DNA of 64,000 bases from Shinella lacus. Lineage in GTDB: Bacteria; Pseudomonadota; Alphaproteobacteria; Rhizobiales; Rhizobiaceae. The stretch spans positions 405,281-469,280 of the forward strand of contig NZ_WHSB02000005.1 of assembly GCF_010994755.1 (NCBI RefSeq). The letters run 5' to 3'. The notes under the pieces were generated by a model. That model did no database searches and had not been told where the DNA came from. It was given only the letters and a program-made list of their open reading frames with translations. The position numbers were made by a program, and so were the translations under genes. Shown one piece after another: positions 24,814-32,803 of this stretch (position 1 is its first letter; each line of letters starts with the position of its first letter).

Positions 24814-25119
24814 CTAAGACGAGAACCGGGCTCTCTTGCGATCCAATGCAATTTTGATGTCGCGGATTTGGTCGGCAGCCTCAAGCAGGAGAGTTTTGAA
24901 TTCTTCGTCCGTCAGCTGGCAGACCATTCCAGTTGAGGTGATAATGTCGATCGCGACATCAGAGTCGGCGGCTGCCTCAACATTACCCAGGGCTTCGCCA
25001 CCTTCCTGGATCGTGATGTAAGCTCGGGTCAACAGCAGTAGCTTCTCAGAGTCGGAGAGTCGTCGAGCGATGTTAGCGGCATGCACCAATTCTGCGACGA
25101 CGTCGGAAATTGCCTTCAA
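24814..25119 (-). CDS. 101-residue hypothetical protein
   Basis: Helical acidic protein (SDVVAELVHAANIARRLSDSEKLLLLTRAYITI, later LTDEEFKTLLLEAADQIRDIKIALDRKR). The proposed start is a TTG at 25119 with GAAGG nearby. A longer frame to 25197 would run through the terminator hairpin of the gene before it and is rejected. Bounded by terminators on both sides, so monocistronic. Function unknown. Confidence 0.6.
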   Translation of the reverse strand: MKAISDVVAELVHAANIARRLSDSEKLLLLTRAYITIQEGGEALGNVEAAADSDVAIDIITSTGMVCQLTDEEFKTLLLEAADQIRDIKIALDRKRARFSS

Positions 25120-25142
25120 GCGAGTTGGCCTTCGAGAGAAGA

Positions 25143-25167
25143 AAATGCCCCGCGCGGGGCGGGGCAA
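25143..25167 (-). terminator. minus-strand terminator hairpin (TGCCCCG type)
   Basis: On the minus strand TGCCCCG pairs with CGGGGCA and continues TTTTC. It follows the SRAP gene and ends the SOS-type operon. Nearly identical to the hairpin at 21903-21930. Confidence 0.65.
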
Positions 25168-25223
25168 GTGCTGAACTGAAAGTGGATTGGCCAACACTAA
25201 CGCGGCGCTTCAACAATTGTTCC

Positions 25224-25895
25224 CTATAATGAGTTTACGATCGGCGCCGGCTGGCCGGTGAAGCGGGAGCTGTTGACCTCTCGGCTTACGCGATGCATCC
25301 GCACATCAGCGTCGATGTTCCGACCAAGCAGCATGCCCTTCAAGCTCTCAACCGGCGTTGCCGGATTGAGCCATACGTCGAACACCGCCGGGTCGAGAAT
25401 GACGGGCATCCGGTCATGGATCTGGTTGATGGGGGCGACGGCCGGCGCCGTCACAATCGTGCAGCTCGTGACGTCGAGCTTGCTGTTATGCGCCCATAGG
25501 CCTGCAAAGGCGTACGGCGCCCCGCCCGGCATCTGAATAAGCCACGGATCCTTCCCACCGTCATCGGCTTTGGTCCATTCATAGAAGCCATCAGCAGGGA
25601 TAAGGCAACGCCGCACCTTGAAGGCGTCCCGAAATGCCGGAGAGGTGTCGACCGTTTCGATGCGGGCGTTGAACATCGCCGCCTTGGGCATCTCCTTGGC
25701 CCAGTGGGGAACGAGCCACCACCGGCCGTCTTGGACAATCTGTTCACCGCTCTCATCGTGCCGGATAAATGGCACTGTCTGCGTCGGCGCGATATTGTAT
25801 CGGGCCTCAGTGTTTCGGCTTTTGATATTGTCGGTGAGGCGGTAGAGCGCGACCAACTCGCGCCAGGACAGCATTTGCGTGAACCGTCCGCACAT
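25224..25895 (-). CDS. SOS response-associated peptidase (SRAP/YedK/HMCES family)
   Basis: 223-residue SRAP protein. In this family the amino-terminal Cys2 forms a covalent thiazolidine link to abasic sites in single-stranded DNA, shielding them from error-prone processing. All hallmark segments are present: MCGRFTQ at the N-terminus with Cys2, ARYNIAPTQ, FNARIETV, RRCLIPADGFYEW and HDRMPVIL. The start has GGGGGAG upstream. It is the last gene of a minus-strand operon that begins behind a LexA box and also carries an imuA homologue, so damage-inducible expression is likely. Confidence 0.93.
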   Translation of the reverse strand: MCGRFTQMLSWRELVALYRLTDNIKSRNTEARYNIAPTQTVPFIRHDESGEQIVQDGRWWLVPHWAKEMPKAAMFNARIETVDTSPAFRDAFKVRRCLIPADGFYEWTKADDGGKDPWLIQMPGGAPYAFAGLWAHNSKLDVTSCTIVTAPAVAPINQIHDRMPVILDPAVFDVWLNPATPVESLKGMLLGRNIDADVRMHRVSREVNSSRFTGQPAPIVNSL

Positions 25896-25904
25896 ATCTC
25901 CCCC

Positions 25905-26129
25905 TCAGCCCTTCAGCTTTCGTATCGCGACGCTGGTCTGGTCTCCGAAATGCATCGCCAGGATGTGATGGTCCGCCAAGGAAGCGATTGCCACGCAGGC
26001 CTCGCCCTCATCCCACCCTGCCGCGACGGCTTTCCAGACCAGCGCCTGAAACTCGGCTTCCAGCTCCTGTTCGCATCGAACGAACCGGTTTTCGCCTTCC
26101 TCTGTCGGGATCGGTCCACGGATAGCCAT
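25905..26129 (-). CDS. 74-residue hypothetical protein
   Basis: Starts MAIRGPIPTEEGENRFVRCEQELEAEFQALV and contains ACVAIASLADHHILAMH. It is a small, acidic, probably helical protein between the zinc-finger-like gene and the SRAP gene in the SOS-type operon. The start is uncertain because no clear ribosome site precedes the ATG at 26129; a longer frame reaches 26294 but would overlap the preceding gene. No function recognised. Confidence 0.6.
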   Translation of the reverse strand: MAIRGPIPTEEGENRFVRCEQELEAEFQALVWKAVAAGWDEGEACVAIASLADHHILAMHFGDQTSVAIRKLKG

Positions 26130-26152
26130 GAGTGAAGGATAGGGCGGGTGCG

Positions 26153-26344
26153 TCAGCTCGACAAGGAACCATTTGCGGTGGGTTTCCCCGGCTCCTTGTA
26201 TGGGTAGTGCTCCCAGCACCACCAATGCATCGGCGCTGACTTCGAGGACGCAAATCCAAAGCCGCCCCACTTGGTACAGCCCGGATGCTCGCAATGATGC
26301 TCGTATATGCCAGGCGGGGTCGTTCTTGTTGTGTCGTCGCTCAC
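26153..26344 (-). CDS. 63-residue Cys/His-rich protein
   Basis: Small protein with a likely zinc knuckle: YEHHCEHPGCTKWGGFGF followed by HWWCWEHYPY. Its ATG overlaps the stop of the preceding Cys-rich gene (ATGA, 26341-26344), so it is co-translated in the SOS-type operon. Similar proteins are common in rhizobial phages and islands; the role is unknown. Confidence 0.65.
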   Translation of the reverse strand: MSDDTTRTTPPGIYEHHCEHPGCTKWGGFGFASSKSAPMHWWCWEHYPYKEPGKPTANGSLSS

Positions 26345-26583
26345 GTCTTCCCCTTATCGATCAGAATATTTGCGGCGAGCAAGCAAGGAAAGTTCGCTTC
26401 GCATCGGTCGGTCCCGTAGAGGTCGCAACCGATGGCGAGCCGGCGGCGGATTTCCATGAACTCAATGCGGGCGCCGAACTTCTTCACCAGTGCCTTGCGG
26501 TCGTAGACGCCGTGCCGGTCGCAACGTCGGCAGTCCATGTCGATGGTCTCCCCGCGGAAGTCCTTCAGCTTTGGCCGCGTCAT
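26341..26583 (-). CDS. 80-residue zinc-ribbon-like protein
   Basis: Begins MTRPKLKDFRGETIDMDCRRCDRHGVYDRKALVKK and has two more cysteines in AIGCDLYGTDRCEANFPC, a plausible four-cysteine zinc site. The ATG at 26583 overlaps the imuA-like stop (ATGA, 26580-26583), so translational coupling decides the start over an upstream ATG at 26598. It may bind nucleic acid; there is no further evidence. Confidence 0.65.
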   Translation of the reverse strand: MTRPKLKDFRGETIDMDCRRCDRHGVYDRKALVKKFGARIEFMEIRRRLAIGCDLYGTDRCEANFPCLLAANILIDKGKT

Positions 26584-27308
26584 CGTGCCATCCTCCATTG
26601 ATCCTGGCTAGCGCGGGCCACCTCCATCCGGCCGTGCTCATCACAAGCGCCGACCTCGATATCGAAGCATTCGCCGGCACGGGCGCGCATCAGTTCAAGA
26701 AACCACCTTGCGCGGCCAACGCCGGCCACCGGGAGGCGTTCGGAGGGCATGATGGATATTCGCCACCGGGTGGCCGAGGCGGTGGGCTGGCCAAAGTCCG
26801 TGGCCTCCGCCTGCCGGCGCCATCGGCGGATGATAAGCCCCATCGTGCCCGACTTCTCGGCCGCCAACTGGAGACGGCGAGATGCCACCATAGGCAGGCG
26901 AACCAGTTCGGCAACCATTACCGCAACGCCTCCGAAGCGAAGTATCTCTTCCGCGCTGTCGAGGACGCCATCCTCGTTGTCGCTGTGCACGAATGTCACC
27001 CGGCCCATACAGAGCCCTGCCTGCGCAATCGCAGGGGCGAACAGATCATCTCGCACCATGCACCACAGCACCGGCCCCGTTGTGCGTGCGGCTATCCCGG
27101 CGGCGAACAGAGGGGCAGCGGCACCTGTTACCGCGTCCGCACCGCCGCCGGCTATCTCGTGCGTCGATCCGAAAGCCAGGCCACCATTTAAGCGGTCATC
27201 GATCTCAGGAATGCCAAAGGCCAGGCGGGCACGTTTTCTCGCATGACCGCCGGCAATCTTGTCGATCTGCTCTTGAAGCTCGGCAATAACGCCCGCGTTC
27301 TGCCGCAT
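26580..27308 (-). CDS. imuA: ImuA-like SOS mutagenesis protein (orphan)
   Basis: 242-residue protein matching the short alphaproteobacterial ImuA form. ImuA works with ImuB and DnaE2 in damage-induced translesion synthesis. The opening RARLAFGIPEIDDRLNGGLAFGSTHEIAG is the family's RecA-core-like start, with VLWCMVRDDLFAPAIAQAGL and EEILRFGGVAVMVAEL as later landmarks. ImuB and DnaE2 normally follow directly; here only small Cys-rich genes and the SRAP gene follow, so this copy must use host partners or have another task. It starts 3 bp after the stop of the 72-residue gene. Confidence 0.82.
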   Translation of the reverse strand: MRQNAGVIAELQEQIDKIAGGHARKRARLAFGIPEIDDRLNGGLAFGSTHEIAGGGADAVTGAAAPLFAAGIAARTTGPVLWCMVRDDLFAPAIAQAGLCMGRVTFVHSDNEDGVLDSAEEILRFGGVAVMVAELVRLPMVASRRLQLAAEKSGTMGLIIRRWRRQAEATDFGQPTASATRWRISIMPSERLPVAGVGRARWFLELMRARAGECFDIEVGACDEHGRMEVARASQDQWRMAR

Positions 27309-27311
27309 CGC

Positions 27312-27530
27312 TTACGTTGCCTCGGTCGATGCCACGTCCCGGTCGGCCCGGGGACGCCAGCCGCGGGCGAAACCGCGGCTCATAGCACAGCCGGCGACAT
27401 CCAGTTGCCAACGGAGATACGCGCAATCGGCCAGAAGCGTGGCGATCGTGGCGCGGACATTCCCATTATGCCAAGCGAGAGCAGCATCAATTTCCGAAGG
27501 TGCTTCAGTTTGTTTCTCGGGCGGGCGCAC
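27312..27530 (-). CDS. 72-residue leader protein of the SOS-type operon
   Basis: First gene of the operon. The GTG at 27530 has AGGAG 9 bp upstream. The product (RPPEKQTEAPSEIDAALAWHNGNVRATIATLLADCAYLRWQL) contains a helical segment of a type often seen in rhizobial phage-like small proteins. It ends 3 bp before the imuA-like start, so both are on one transcript. Function unknown. Confidence 0.6.
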   Translation of the reverse strand: MRPPEKQTEAPSEIDAALAWHNGNVRATIATLLADCAYLRWQLDVAGCAMSRGFARGWRPRADRDVASTEAT

Positions 27531-27606
27531 GTCGTCGTTCTCCTGTGTTCGGTGCCACAGCAGGCATGGAAATATGATTTGCGGGTTGGCGTCGCGATGG
27601 CGCCGT

Positions 27607-27640
27607 GTTCTTAGTATGTTCTCCCTGGGAAAAGAGTCAA
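27607..27640 (-). promoter_or_regulatory. SOS promoter with alphaproteobacterial LexA box
   Basis: GTTC at 27607-27610 and 27618-27621 are separated by exactly 7 bp, the direct-repeat GTTC-N7-GTTC LexA site of alphaproteobacteria. On the minus strand it overlaps the -10 region of a promoter whose -35 is TTGACT (27640-27635). It lies 77 bp ahead of the GTG at 27530, and the operon behind it encodes ImuA and SRAP. Confidence 0.8.
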
Positions 27641-27726
27641 GGCGCTGAGAAGATAATCCTAGGCTCTCCATTGGCGAAAAAATTAATGGCCTTTGATACA
27701 ATGCCGGATAAGTGAGAGGGGCGCCC

Positions 27727-28476
27727 ATGGCCGAAACATCAATTGAATGGACCGATGCGACGTGGAACCCGGTGGCCGGCTGTACCATCATGAGCGCCGG
27801 CTGCACGAACTGCTACGCCATGCGGATGGCGGCTCGCCTCGATGCAATGGGCGTGGAAAAATACCGGGGCCTGACGCGCAAAACGGGCCGGCGGGCGAAG
27901 TGGACTGGAGCCCTGTATCTCGATGACAACGCGCTCGGAATTCCTGCGACTTGGTCACGACCGCGCAACGTGTTCGTCAACTCGATGTCTGATCTGTTTC
28001 ATCCGGACGTGCCGATCGAATTTATTCGTAAGGTATGGGCTGCAATGTCTGCGACGCGGCGGCATACCTATCAGATTTTGACTAAACGGCCTGATCGAAT
28101 GGCCGAGATTCTCCGCGACGGTTTTGATGTTTTGCCGAACGTTTGGCTAGGCGCCAGTGTCGAAGACAACCGCGTGCTCCACCGGCTCGACGACCTTCGA
28201 GAAGTTCCGGCCGCCATTCGTTTTGTGTCTTTTGAGCCGCTAATCGGCTCGGTCGCCGGCGGTCGTCTGGAAGGTATCCAATGGGCAATTGTGGGCGGAG
28301 AGTCCGGCCCTCAAGCTCGGCCCATGAATCCGGCGTGGATCGATGAGATTTTTGATATGTGCACAGACGCGAACGCCTCATTCTTTTTCAAGCAGTGGGG
28401 TGGAAAGAACAAGAAGGCCGCCGGCCGCTCCTACCGGGGTCGAACCTGGGACGAGATGCCAGCTTTGAGTATGTGA
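27727..28476 (+). CDS. DUF5131 (phage Gp37/Gp68) three-cysteine protein
   Basis: 249 residues with the family opening SIEWTDATWNPVAGC, then two further cysteines in MSAGCTNCYA (spacing C-x6-C-x2-C), a radical-SAM-like cluster arrangement. Other landmarks are PRNVFVNSMSDLFH, YQILTKRPDRM, NVWLGASVED and FVSFEPLIG, with IQWAIVGGESGP and FFFKQWGG near the end. The ATG at 27727 has GAGAGGGG upstream; a GTG at 27712 is less likely. It converges on the TcmP gene and overlaps it by 46 bp at the 3' ends. The reaction is not known; the family is named by its association with TcmP. Confidence 0.9.
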   Translation: MAETSIEWTDATWNPVAGCTIMSAGCTNCYAMRMAARLDAMGVEKYRGLTRKTGRRAKWTGALYLDDNALGIPATWSRPRNVFVNSMSDLFHPDVPIEFIRKVWAAMSATRRHTYQILTKRPDRMAEILRDGFDVLPNVWLGASVEDNRVLHRLDDLREVPAAIRFVSFEPLIGSVAGGRLEGIQWAIVGGESGPQARPMNPAWIDEIFDMCTDANASFFFKQWGGKNKKAAGRSYRGRTWDEMPALSM

Positions 28477-29369
28477 CCGGCAATTTGCCTTGCCAGCTTG
28501 TTCGCAGCCTTGCTTGGATTTGATACAGCAAAGAACAGAGAAGCCATCGGCGCACCATTTTTGTGGCGCAACCGGAGAGGGGGCAGGACGCTGCCCCTAA
28601 ACGTCGAGCTGAGGTGGTCGTGCACCCACTTTTCGATGACATCGACTGTCGCGACGCGCCGCTCCTTGGAGGGGATCTGGTTGCCCCATAAGTCAATCTG
28701 GTGGCTCTGCGCCTCCATGGCGTACCACTCCTGCCGCCAACGGTCCGTGCCGAACACCCTTGTCAAAGCCTCAGATTTGCCGTCGTCAAGGTCCAGCGGA
28801 TCATGCGGCGCATTTCGGTAGAGACCCGACAAAGGAAAGAAGTACCAGCAATCAAGTGCCTCGGTTCGCGCGATCGCTTCGACGGTCTTCCAACTCACCT
28901 CCATGCCGTATGGGTCAAGAAAAATCACTCCTCGAATTCGTTCCTGTTGCCACCTGTACCTCGCGCAAAGCGCCTGCACGATGTCGTTCGCGTCACCCTC
29001 CCGGATCTGTGCCCGACAGTCCGGATATTCGGCAAGAACCGCTTTGAGCGCGGCTACTTTGGCGGGATCCTGTTCAATGAAGACGTTTGCGTGAAATCTA
29101 GGCTCAGTCTCGAGAGCGATCCGCGCTGAACCTGGCGTCGATACTTCTTCGAGAACCTCCACTCCATTCTCCATGAAGGGGAGCGCTGCTCGAGTTTCCG
29201 TGCGGTTGCCAGTACCGGCGAATGCATCGATGTATATCCGCGCGAAATTCTGCTTTTGAAGTGCGATGGAGTAATACTTGAGATACTCGCGGAGGCAGTG
29301 CAATTTTCGCTCGGTTTCCGAGCTCCCGAAAAAATGGTGAAGGGCGGCGTTAGGAGTGGTTTCGTTCAA
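28431..29369 (-). CDS. tcmP: three-Cys-motif partner protein TcmP
   Basis: 312-residue TcmP family protein. It carries methyltransferase-like landmarks: ARIYIDAFAGTGNR (motif I) and GVIFLDPYGMEVSW (motif IV-like DPYG), consistent with a Rossmann fold, plus DCWYFFPLSGLYRNAP and MASLFFAVSNP. The TTG at 29369 is chosen because GGAGGAGACG precedes it and the family begins near FFGSSETERKLHCLREYLKYY; the frame is open to 29435 without a better site. Its partner DUF5131 gene lies tail to tail with it. Activity of the pair is unproven; nucleic-acid modification is one guess. Confidence 0.88.
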   Translation of the reverse strand: MNETTPNAALHHFFGSSETERKLHCLREYLKYYSIALQKQNFARIYIDAFAGTGNRTETRAALPFMENGVEVLEEVSTPGSARIALETEPRFHANVFIEQDPAKVAALKAVLAEYPDCRAQIREGDANDIVQALCARYRWQQERIRGVIFLDPYGMEVSWKTVEAIARTEALDCWYFFPLSGLYRNAPHDPLDLDDGKSEALTRVFGTDRWRQEWYAMEAQSHQIDLWGNQIPSKERRVATVDVIEKWVHDHLSSTFRGSVLPPLRLRHKNGAPMASLFFAVSNPSKAANKLARQIAGHILKAGISSQVRPR

Positions 29370-29532
29370 CGTCTCCTCCAGTCGACAGATTATGTCTCGG
29401 CGAGCGGCATGCCGGCAAATCGGCGGCATGTGCAATTGACATGCGATAGACTTACAGGTTGCATACGCAAGTCAAGCTTACTTTGCGGTGCGTGGAAATT
29501 GAATTTTGCAGTGGCTGTTTTTAGAGGGTTCG

Positions 29533-29994
29533 GTGACCGATAATATCGACCATTTCAACGAGATCGTGGGGCTGGTGTTTGACCAGTTGTACCGATCATT
29601 TCCTATCGAAACGGACATTGACGAAGAGGCCATCGCAAAGGCTCTGGGCATCGAGATCATCGACAACACGCCTGATGACTGGCCGGCTCCCAAAATATTG
29701 AACTACGGAGTGGTGAGAGAGGGAGTGCCGTTCCGGCTCTTATTATATGCAACCCTACGCTGGCTCAACTCTGAAGGTTTTACTACTGGGAGAGGGGAGT
29801 ATTCTCAGATGAGTGTTTGCCTGTCGGCCAAGGCTCTAACCGTTCTCAATGCCTCGCCTTCTGCTTTGAGCCAAAGTCTGGGGGCAAAGCTTGGGGAGGC
29901 AGTGAAGGGCGCAGGCACCGAGGCCGGACGATCGGTTATCGGCGAAACGGTTGGCCAGATCATCGGAGGCTTCACCAAGAGCATTTTAAGTTGA
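29533..29994 (+). CDS. 153-residue hypothetical protein
   Basis: The start is a GTG at 29533 with AGAGGG upstream. The N-terminal part (DNIDHFNEIVGLVFDQLYRSFPIETDIDEEAIAKALG) and FRLLLYATLRWLNSEGF look like a small winged-helix-type domain. The C-terminal 55 residues are Gly/Ala-rich and amphipathic (LGAKLGEAVKGAGTEAGRS...GQIIGGFTKSI), suggesting membrane contact. It is divergent from tcmP across a 163-bp gap. Not assigned to a family. Confidence 0.6.
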   Translation: MTDNIDHFNEIVGLVFDQLYRSFPIETDIDEEAIAKALGIEIIDNTPDDWPAPKILNYGVVREGVPFRLLLYATLRWLNSEGFTTGRGEYSQMSVCLSAKALTVLNASPSALSQSLGAKLGEAVKGAGTEAGRSVIGETVGQIIGGFTKSILS

Positions 29995-30089
29995 TGCAAC
30001 TCTAGCCAATCGTTCCCGCTTTCCGCGGGATGCGATCCATCAGGTTCTCTCGGTCCCCGGCAGGAGTGTCGACTTTTCACAAGAGGCGA

Positions 30090-32273
30090 TCATTCTTCAC
30101 CCCACATTTGGTTCAGGATCTTCGCCGCCATAGCCGCCTTGTCCTGGGGAAAGAAGCGGCCGTAGTGTTTCATGACCGTTTCGGGAGTGTCCTGAATGGC
30201 GTAGCTGGCTTGCTCGTACGAGCCCGTCTTCTTGAGGACGTGGGTGGCCAGGACATCGCGCACAGAATGCGGCCCATGAGGTAGAAGACCAGCGATCGCC
30301 CCGCGGCCCGTATAGGGGTTGTAGATACCGTACCGTTGGATTGCCAGCCGCCAAGCCTCGTAGAACGTCGCCTCATCGTATGCGGCGGATGAGGTGTTTC
30401 GCTTGGTCGATTTGACGAAGAAAGTCCCTGGATCCTTTGCCGGCCCTAAGAGCCGAGGCCTATGGCGTTCAATGTACGCCTCAAGGTGGGTGTACAGCCC
30501 GGACAGGTCATCGAGAAGTAGCCGGAAAGGGTTGGAGCCGAAGAAGGACGAGCCGGCGTTCTTGAAGGCGATAGCGGGGATGTAGACCTCCCATTTCCCT
30601 TCACGGAAATTCCACCGCAGCTCGCCGCACCGTCGCTCCGCAAGGCGCCGCTCAGAGGTGGGAAGCGCATCGCGATGGCACAACAACAACTCGCGAAGAT
30701 TCCGCTGGCGGAGCCCCAAATGAAGACCCAGGCGCAGCATAAGATACGACCTACACGCCTCCGCGGCGGCCATTGGAAATTCTCCTTCATCTGGTAGCCG
30801 GCGCAGAATCTCGTCAGTGATCTTCCGATATTCAAGAACCGGATTTGCGGACTCGAGAATAGGCAGGATTGGTTCGAAAGGGTCTCTGTGCACCCGGGCA
30901 ACCTGCTGCACCTCGGAAAACCGAACCGTCGCGTGCTTCCTGAGGTTCTCGCAGGTGCCTTGCCAGTCTAGTTGCGCGGTAGCAATCTCCTCCTCATCAA
31001 TTATCGCGGGAATTGGCGTCAGCCGCTTAGCGAGGTCTGGACGCTGCCTAAGCCACCCTGTGTCTTGCTGCACGAGCTCGATCGCCGAGCTCAGCATGTT
31101 GCACTCCCACACGGTGAAGAACCCGCGGCGGCGCTCCCGCCAAGTCAAGTACCAGTCCCACACGCCGGGGAATGCCAGCAGCGCCAGCGTCAGGTCAGAC
31201 ATCGGTGCGCCGGCGCCGCATACTCGTCCTGATGGCTGTGAAGAGAGTGCCCCAAGTAGCAGGCCGAAGTGCTCGATCTTTTGAGCGGCGGTGAATTGCC
31301 CCCACTTCTTGTTGCGCAGCATTCCTTTCTCCGTCAGCGTTGCCGTCTTGAAACGGACAAGGTCGCGCATCTCTGCCGCCAAAGTCGCCGGGGCAGTGCG
31401 CCGCCTGCTCGTCTTCTGTGCTGCTCGGCGCTCAAGTGCAGGAAACCTTATCCCAAAGCTCTCACTGATCGTACCGGCCTGATACCGCCGGTAGTCCGTC
31501 GTTCTGGAAATGACGTTCTCGCGCACCCATTGAATTATCTCTGCCCGCTTCTCCGGGGGTATCTCATTGAAGTCGTCGGGCAGGTGCCACGCCAGGCGCC
31601 TTCTCTCTGCCGGCCCCACGGATAGTCCCGTTTCATGGCCCAATAGCGCTCGCCCCTGATGCGGGAGTTTCATCTTGAGATATCCCTCTTTCAATCCGTA
31701 CCGCACCTCGATCCGGCGCAAGATTTCGACGCTGAGAACACCGCGGGGAACCTTGGTGCCACGCAACCACGTTCTCAGGGTCGTGGCGTTAAAGCGATCT
31801 CCCTGAATCACAATATGCTTGTGAAGAAAGGAGGCCGTTTCGCCGTGGCGCTGCATCTGGAACTTCAGCGCTTCGCGAAATGTGGGCGGGTCATACTCAC
31901 TATCGAAGCGGGCAACAGCCGGTGTCAGGGTCGCCAACTCGGCAGCCACGTCACGAGTACGACCTGACTGATATTTACGGGTTGTTTTTGTCGCTGTCGG
32001 GTGCTGGAGAATCCATTTTTCGATCACGAGAAGGCCGACTTGGATGTTTCTGCACAGGTTGACTGGAAAATCTCCGTCCGCCCCACATGCCAACGAAATA
32101 GCGCGCCAGTCAGGGCGACCGTACCGTTTCGGGGGAGGAGCTCGGAAGACCACGAGGCCGAGTAAATAGCTGGTTATGCTGGCACACAGCTCGGGGCTTG
32201 TTATTGGAGCGATGCGCGCTTGGCAAAAGGCGGATACGCTGACTCTAATATCCTTGGAATTTACTTCTAGCAC
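30090..32273 (-). CDS. large tyrosine recombinase (727 residues)
   Basis: C-terminal tyrosine-recombinase domain: the first Arg lies in GLHLGLRQRNLRELLL, the HxxR box reads HSVRDVLATHVLKKTG and the nucleophile is in TVMKHYGRFF. This domain sits on an unusually long N-terminal region of about 450 residues. That region includes TLRTWLRGTKVPRG, a likely DNA-binding segment. The size is about twice that of the integrase at the other end. It could mobilise a nested unit, resolve multimers or be a passenger. The exact start is uncertain. Genes of this long type occur on rhizobial islands, sometimes in groups of recombinases, but this one stands alone. Confidence 0.8.
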   Translation of the reverse strand: MLEVNSKDIRVSVSAFCQARIAPITSPELCASITSYLLGLVVFRAPPPKRYGRPDWRAISLACGADGDFPVNLCRNIQVGLLVIEKWILQHPTATKTTRKYQSGRTRDVAAELATLTPAVARFDSEYDPPTFREALKFQMQRHGETASFLHKHIVIQGDRFNATTLRTWLRGTKVPRGVLSVEILRRIEVRYGLKEGYLKMKLPHQGRALLGHETGLSVGPAERRRLAWHLPDDFNEIPPEKRAEIIQWVRENVISRTTDYRRYQAGTISESFGIRFPALERRAAQKTSRRRTAPATLAAEMRDLVRFKTATLTEKGMLRNKKWGQFTAAQKIEHFGLLLGALSSQPSGRVCGAGAPMSDLTLALLAFPGVWDWYLTWRERRRGFFTVWECNMLSSAIELVQQDTGWLRQRPDLAKRLTPIPAIIDEEEIATAQLDWQGTCENLRKHATVRFSEVQQVARVHRDPFEPILPILESANPVLEYRKITDEILRRLPDEGEFPMAAAEACRSYLMLRLGLHLGLRQRNLRELLLCHRDALPTSERRLAERRCGELRWNFREGKWEVYIPAIAFKNAGSSFFGSNPFRLLLDDLSGLYTHLEAYIERHRPRLLGPAKDPGTFFVKSTKRNTSSAAYDEATFYEAWRLAIQRYGIYNPYTGRGAIAGLLPHGPHSVRDVLATHVLKKTGSYEQASYAIQDTPETVMKHYGRFFPQDKAAMAAKILNQMWGEE

Positions 32274-32590
32274 TACAATTTCCTAAAGCGGCCAAGGCGT
32301 TGGTGGTTGGCACAATCCCCGGAGGCTTGTCGTGCTTCGCCCTGGTGTTGAATTATGAGAGCAATCTAGATCTCATAAATCTCATATATTTCAACATGTT
32401 ATGTTCACATCTGCCGCCATAGCTGAATGCGAGCGAAACCGTCAATGCGGGCTAGGGGCTATCCCGCCAATAGGTTATTTTTGTCATTCGGCGACGCTGC
32501 CATGGGGACGCGCACTTACCTCATGCGACAGGACACGGCTCCTAACCGGCGCAAGCGGCAGCAACTCAAAGAAATGAGGCAGAAAAAAAA
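32274..32590. other. regulatory gap between divergent recombinase and AlpA-like genes
   Basis: About 315 bp with no gene. The middle (about 32350-32405) is AT-rich and contains the operator-like palindrome described separately. The right part ends in a purine-rich leader with an A-run just before the AlpA-like ATG. Confidence 0.5.
32355..32385. promoter_or_regulatory. operator-like inverted repeat ATGAGA-N10-TCTCAT
   Basis: ATGAGA (32355-32360) and TCTCAT (32371-32376) form a 6-bp inverted repeat, and a further CTCAT follows at 32381-32385. It lies in the shared upstream region of the large recombinase and the AlpA-like gene, the place expected for a joint control site. Confidence 0.4.
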
Positions 32591-32803
32591 ATGACGGAAC
32601 CGGATGGCCGACCGCCGGAAGGCGACCTTTTGATGGGTGCTGACGCCATTGCCCGATTCCTCGGGATCTCGCGGCGCCAGGTTTACCGCCTCGCCAATGA
32701 CGGGATTATGCCGTCGTTCAAACTCGGAGGGACGGTGGCGGCCCGACGGTCTTCGCTCACCCGTTGGCTCGAGGATCTCGAGAAGCGCCCCGCCGGCGAC
32801 TAG
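32591..32803 (+). CDS. AlpA-like helix-turn-helix protein (second copy)
   Basis: 70 residues; the recognition unit reads LMGADAIARFLGISRRQVYRLANDGIMPSFKLGGTVAARRSSLTRWLEDLE, a MerR/AlpA-type winged helix. It overlaps the stop of the convergent HTH gene by 4 bp at 32800-32803. It could be the recombination directionality factor for the nearby large recombinase. It differs clearly from the copy beside the integrase. Confidence 0.78.
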   Translation: MTEPDGRPPEGDLLMGADAIARFLGISRRQVYRLANDGIMPSFKLGGTVAARRSSLTRWLEDLEKRPAGD

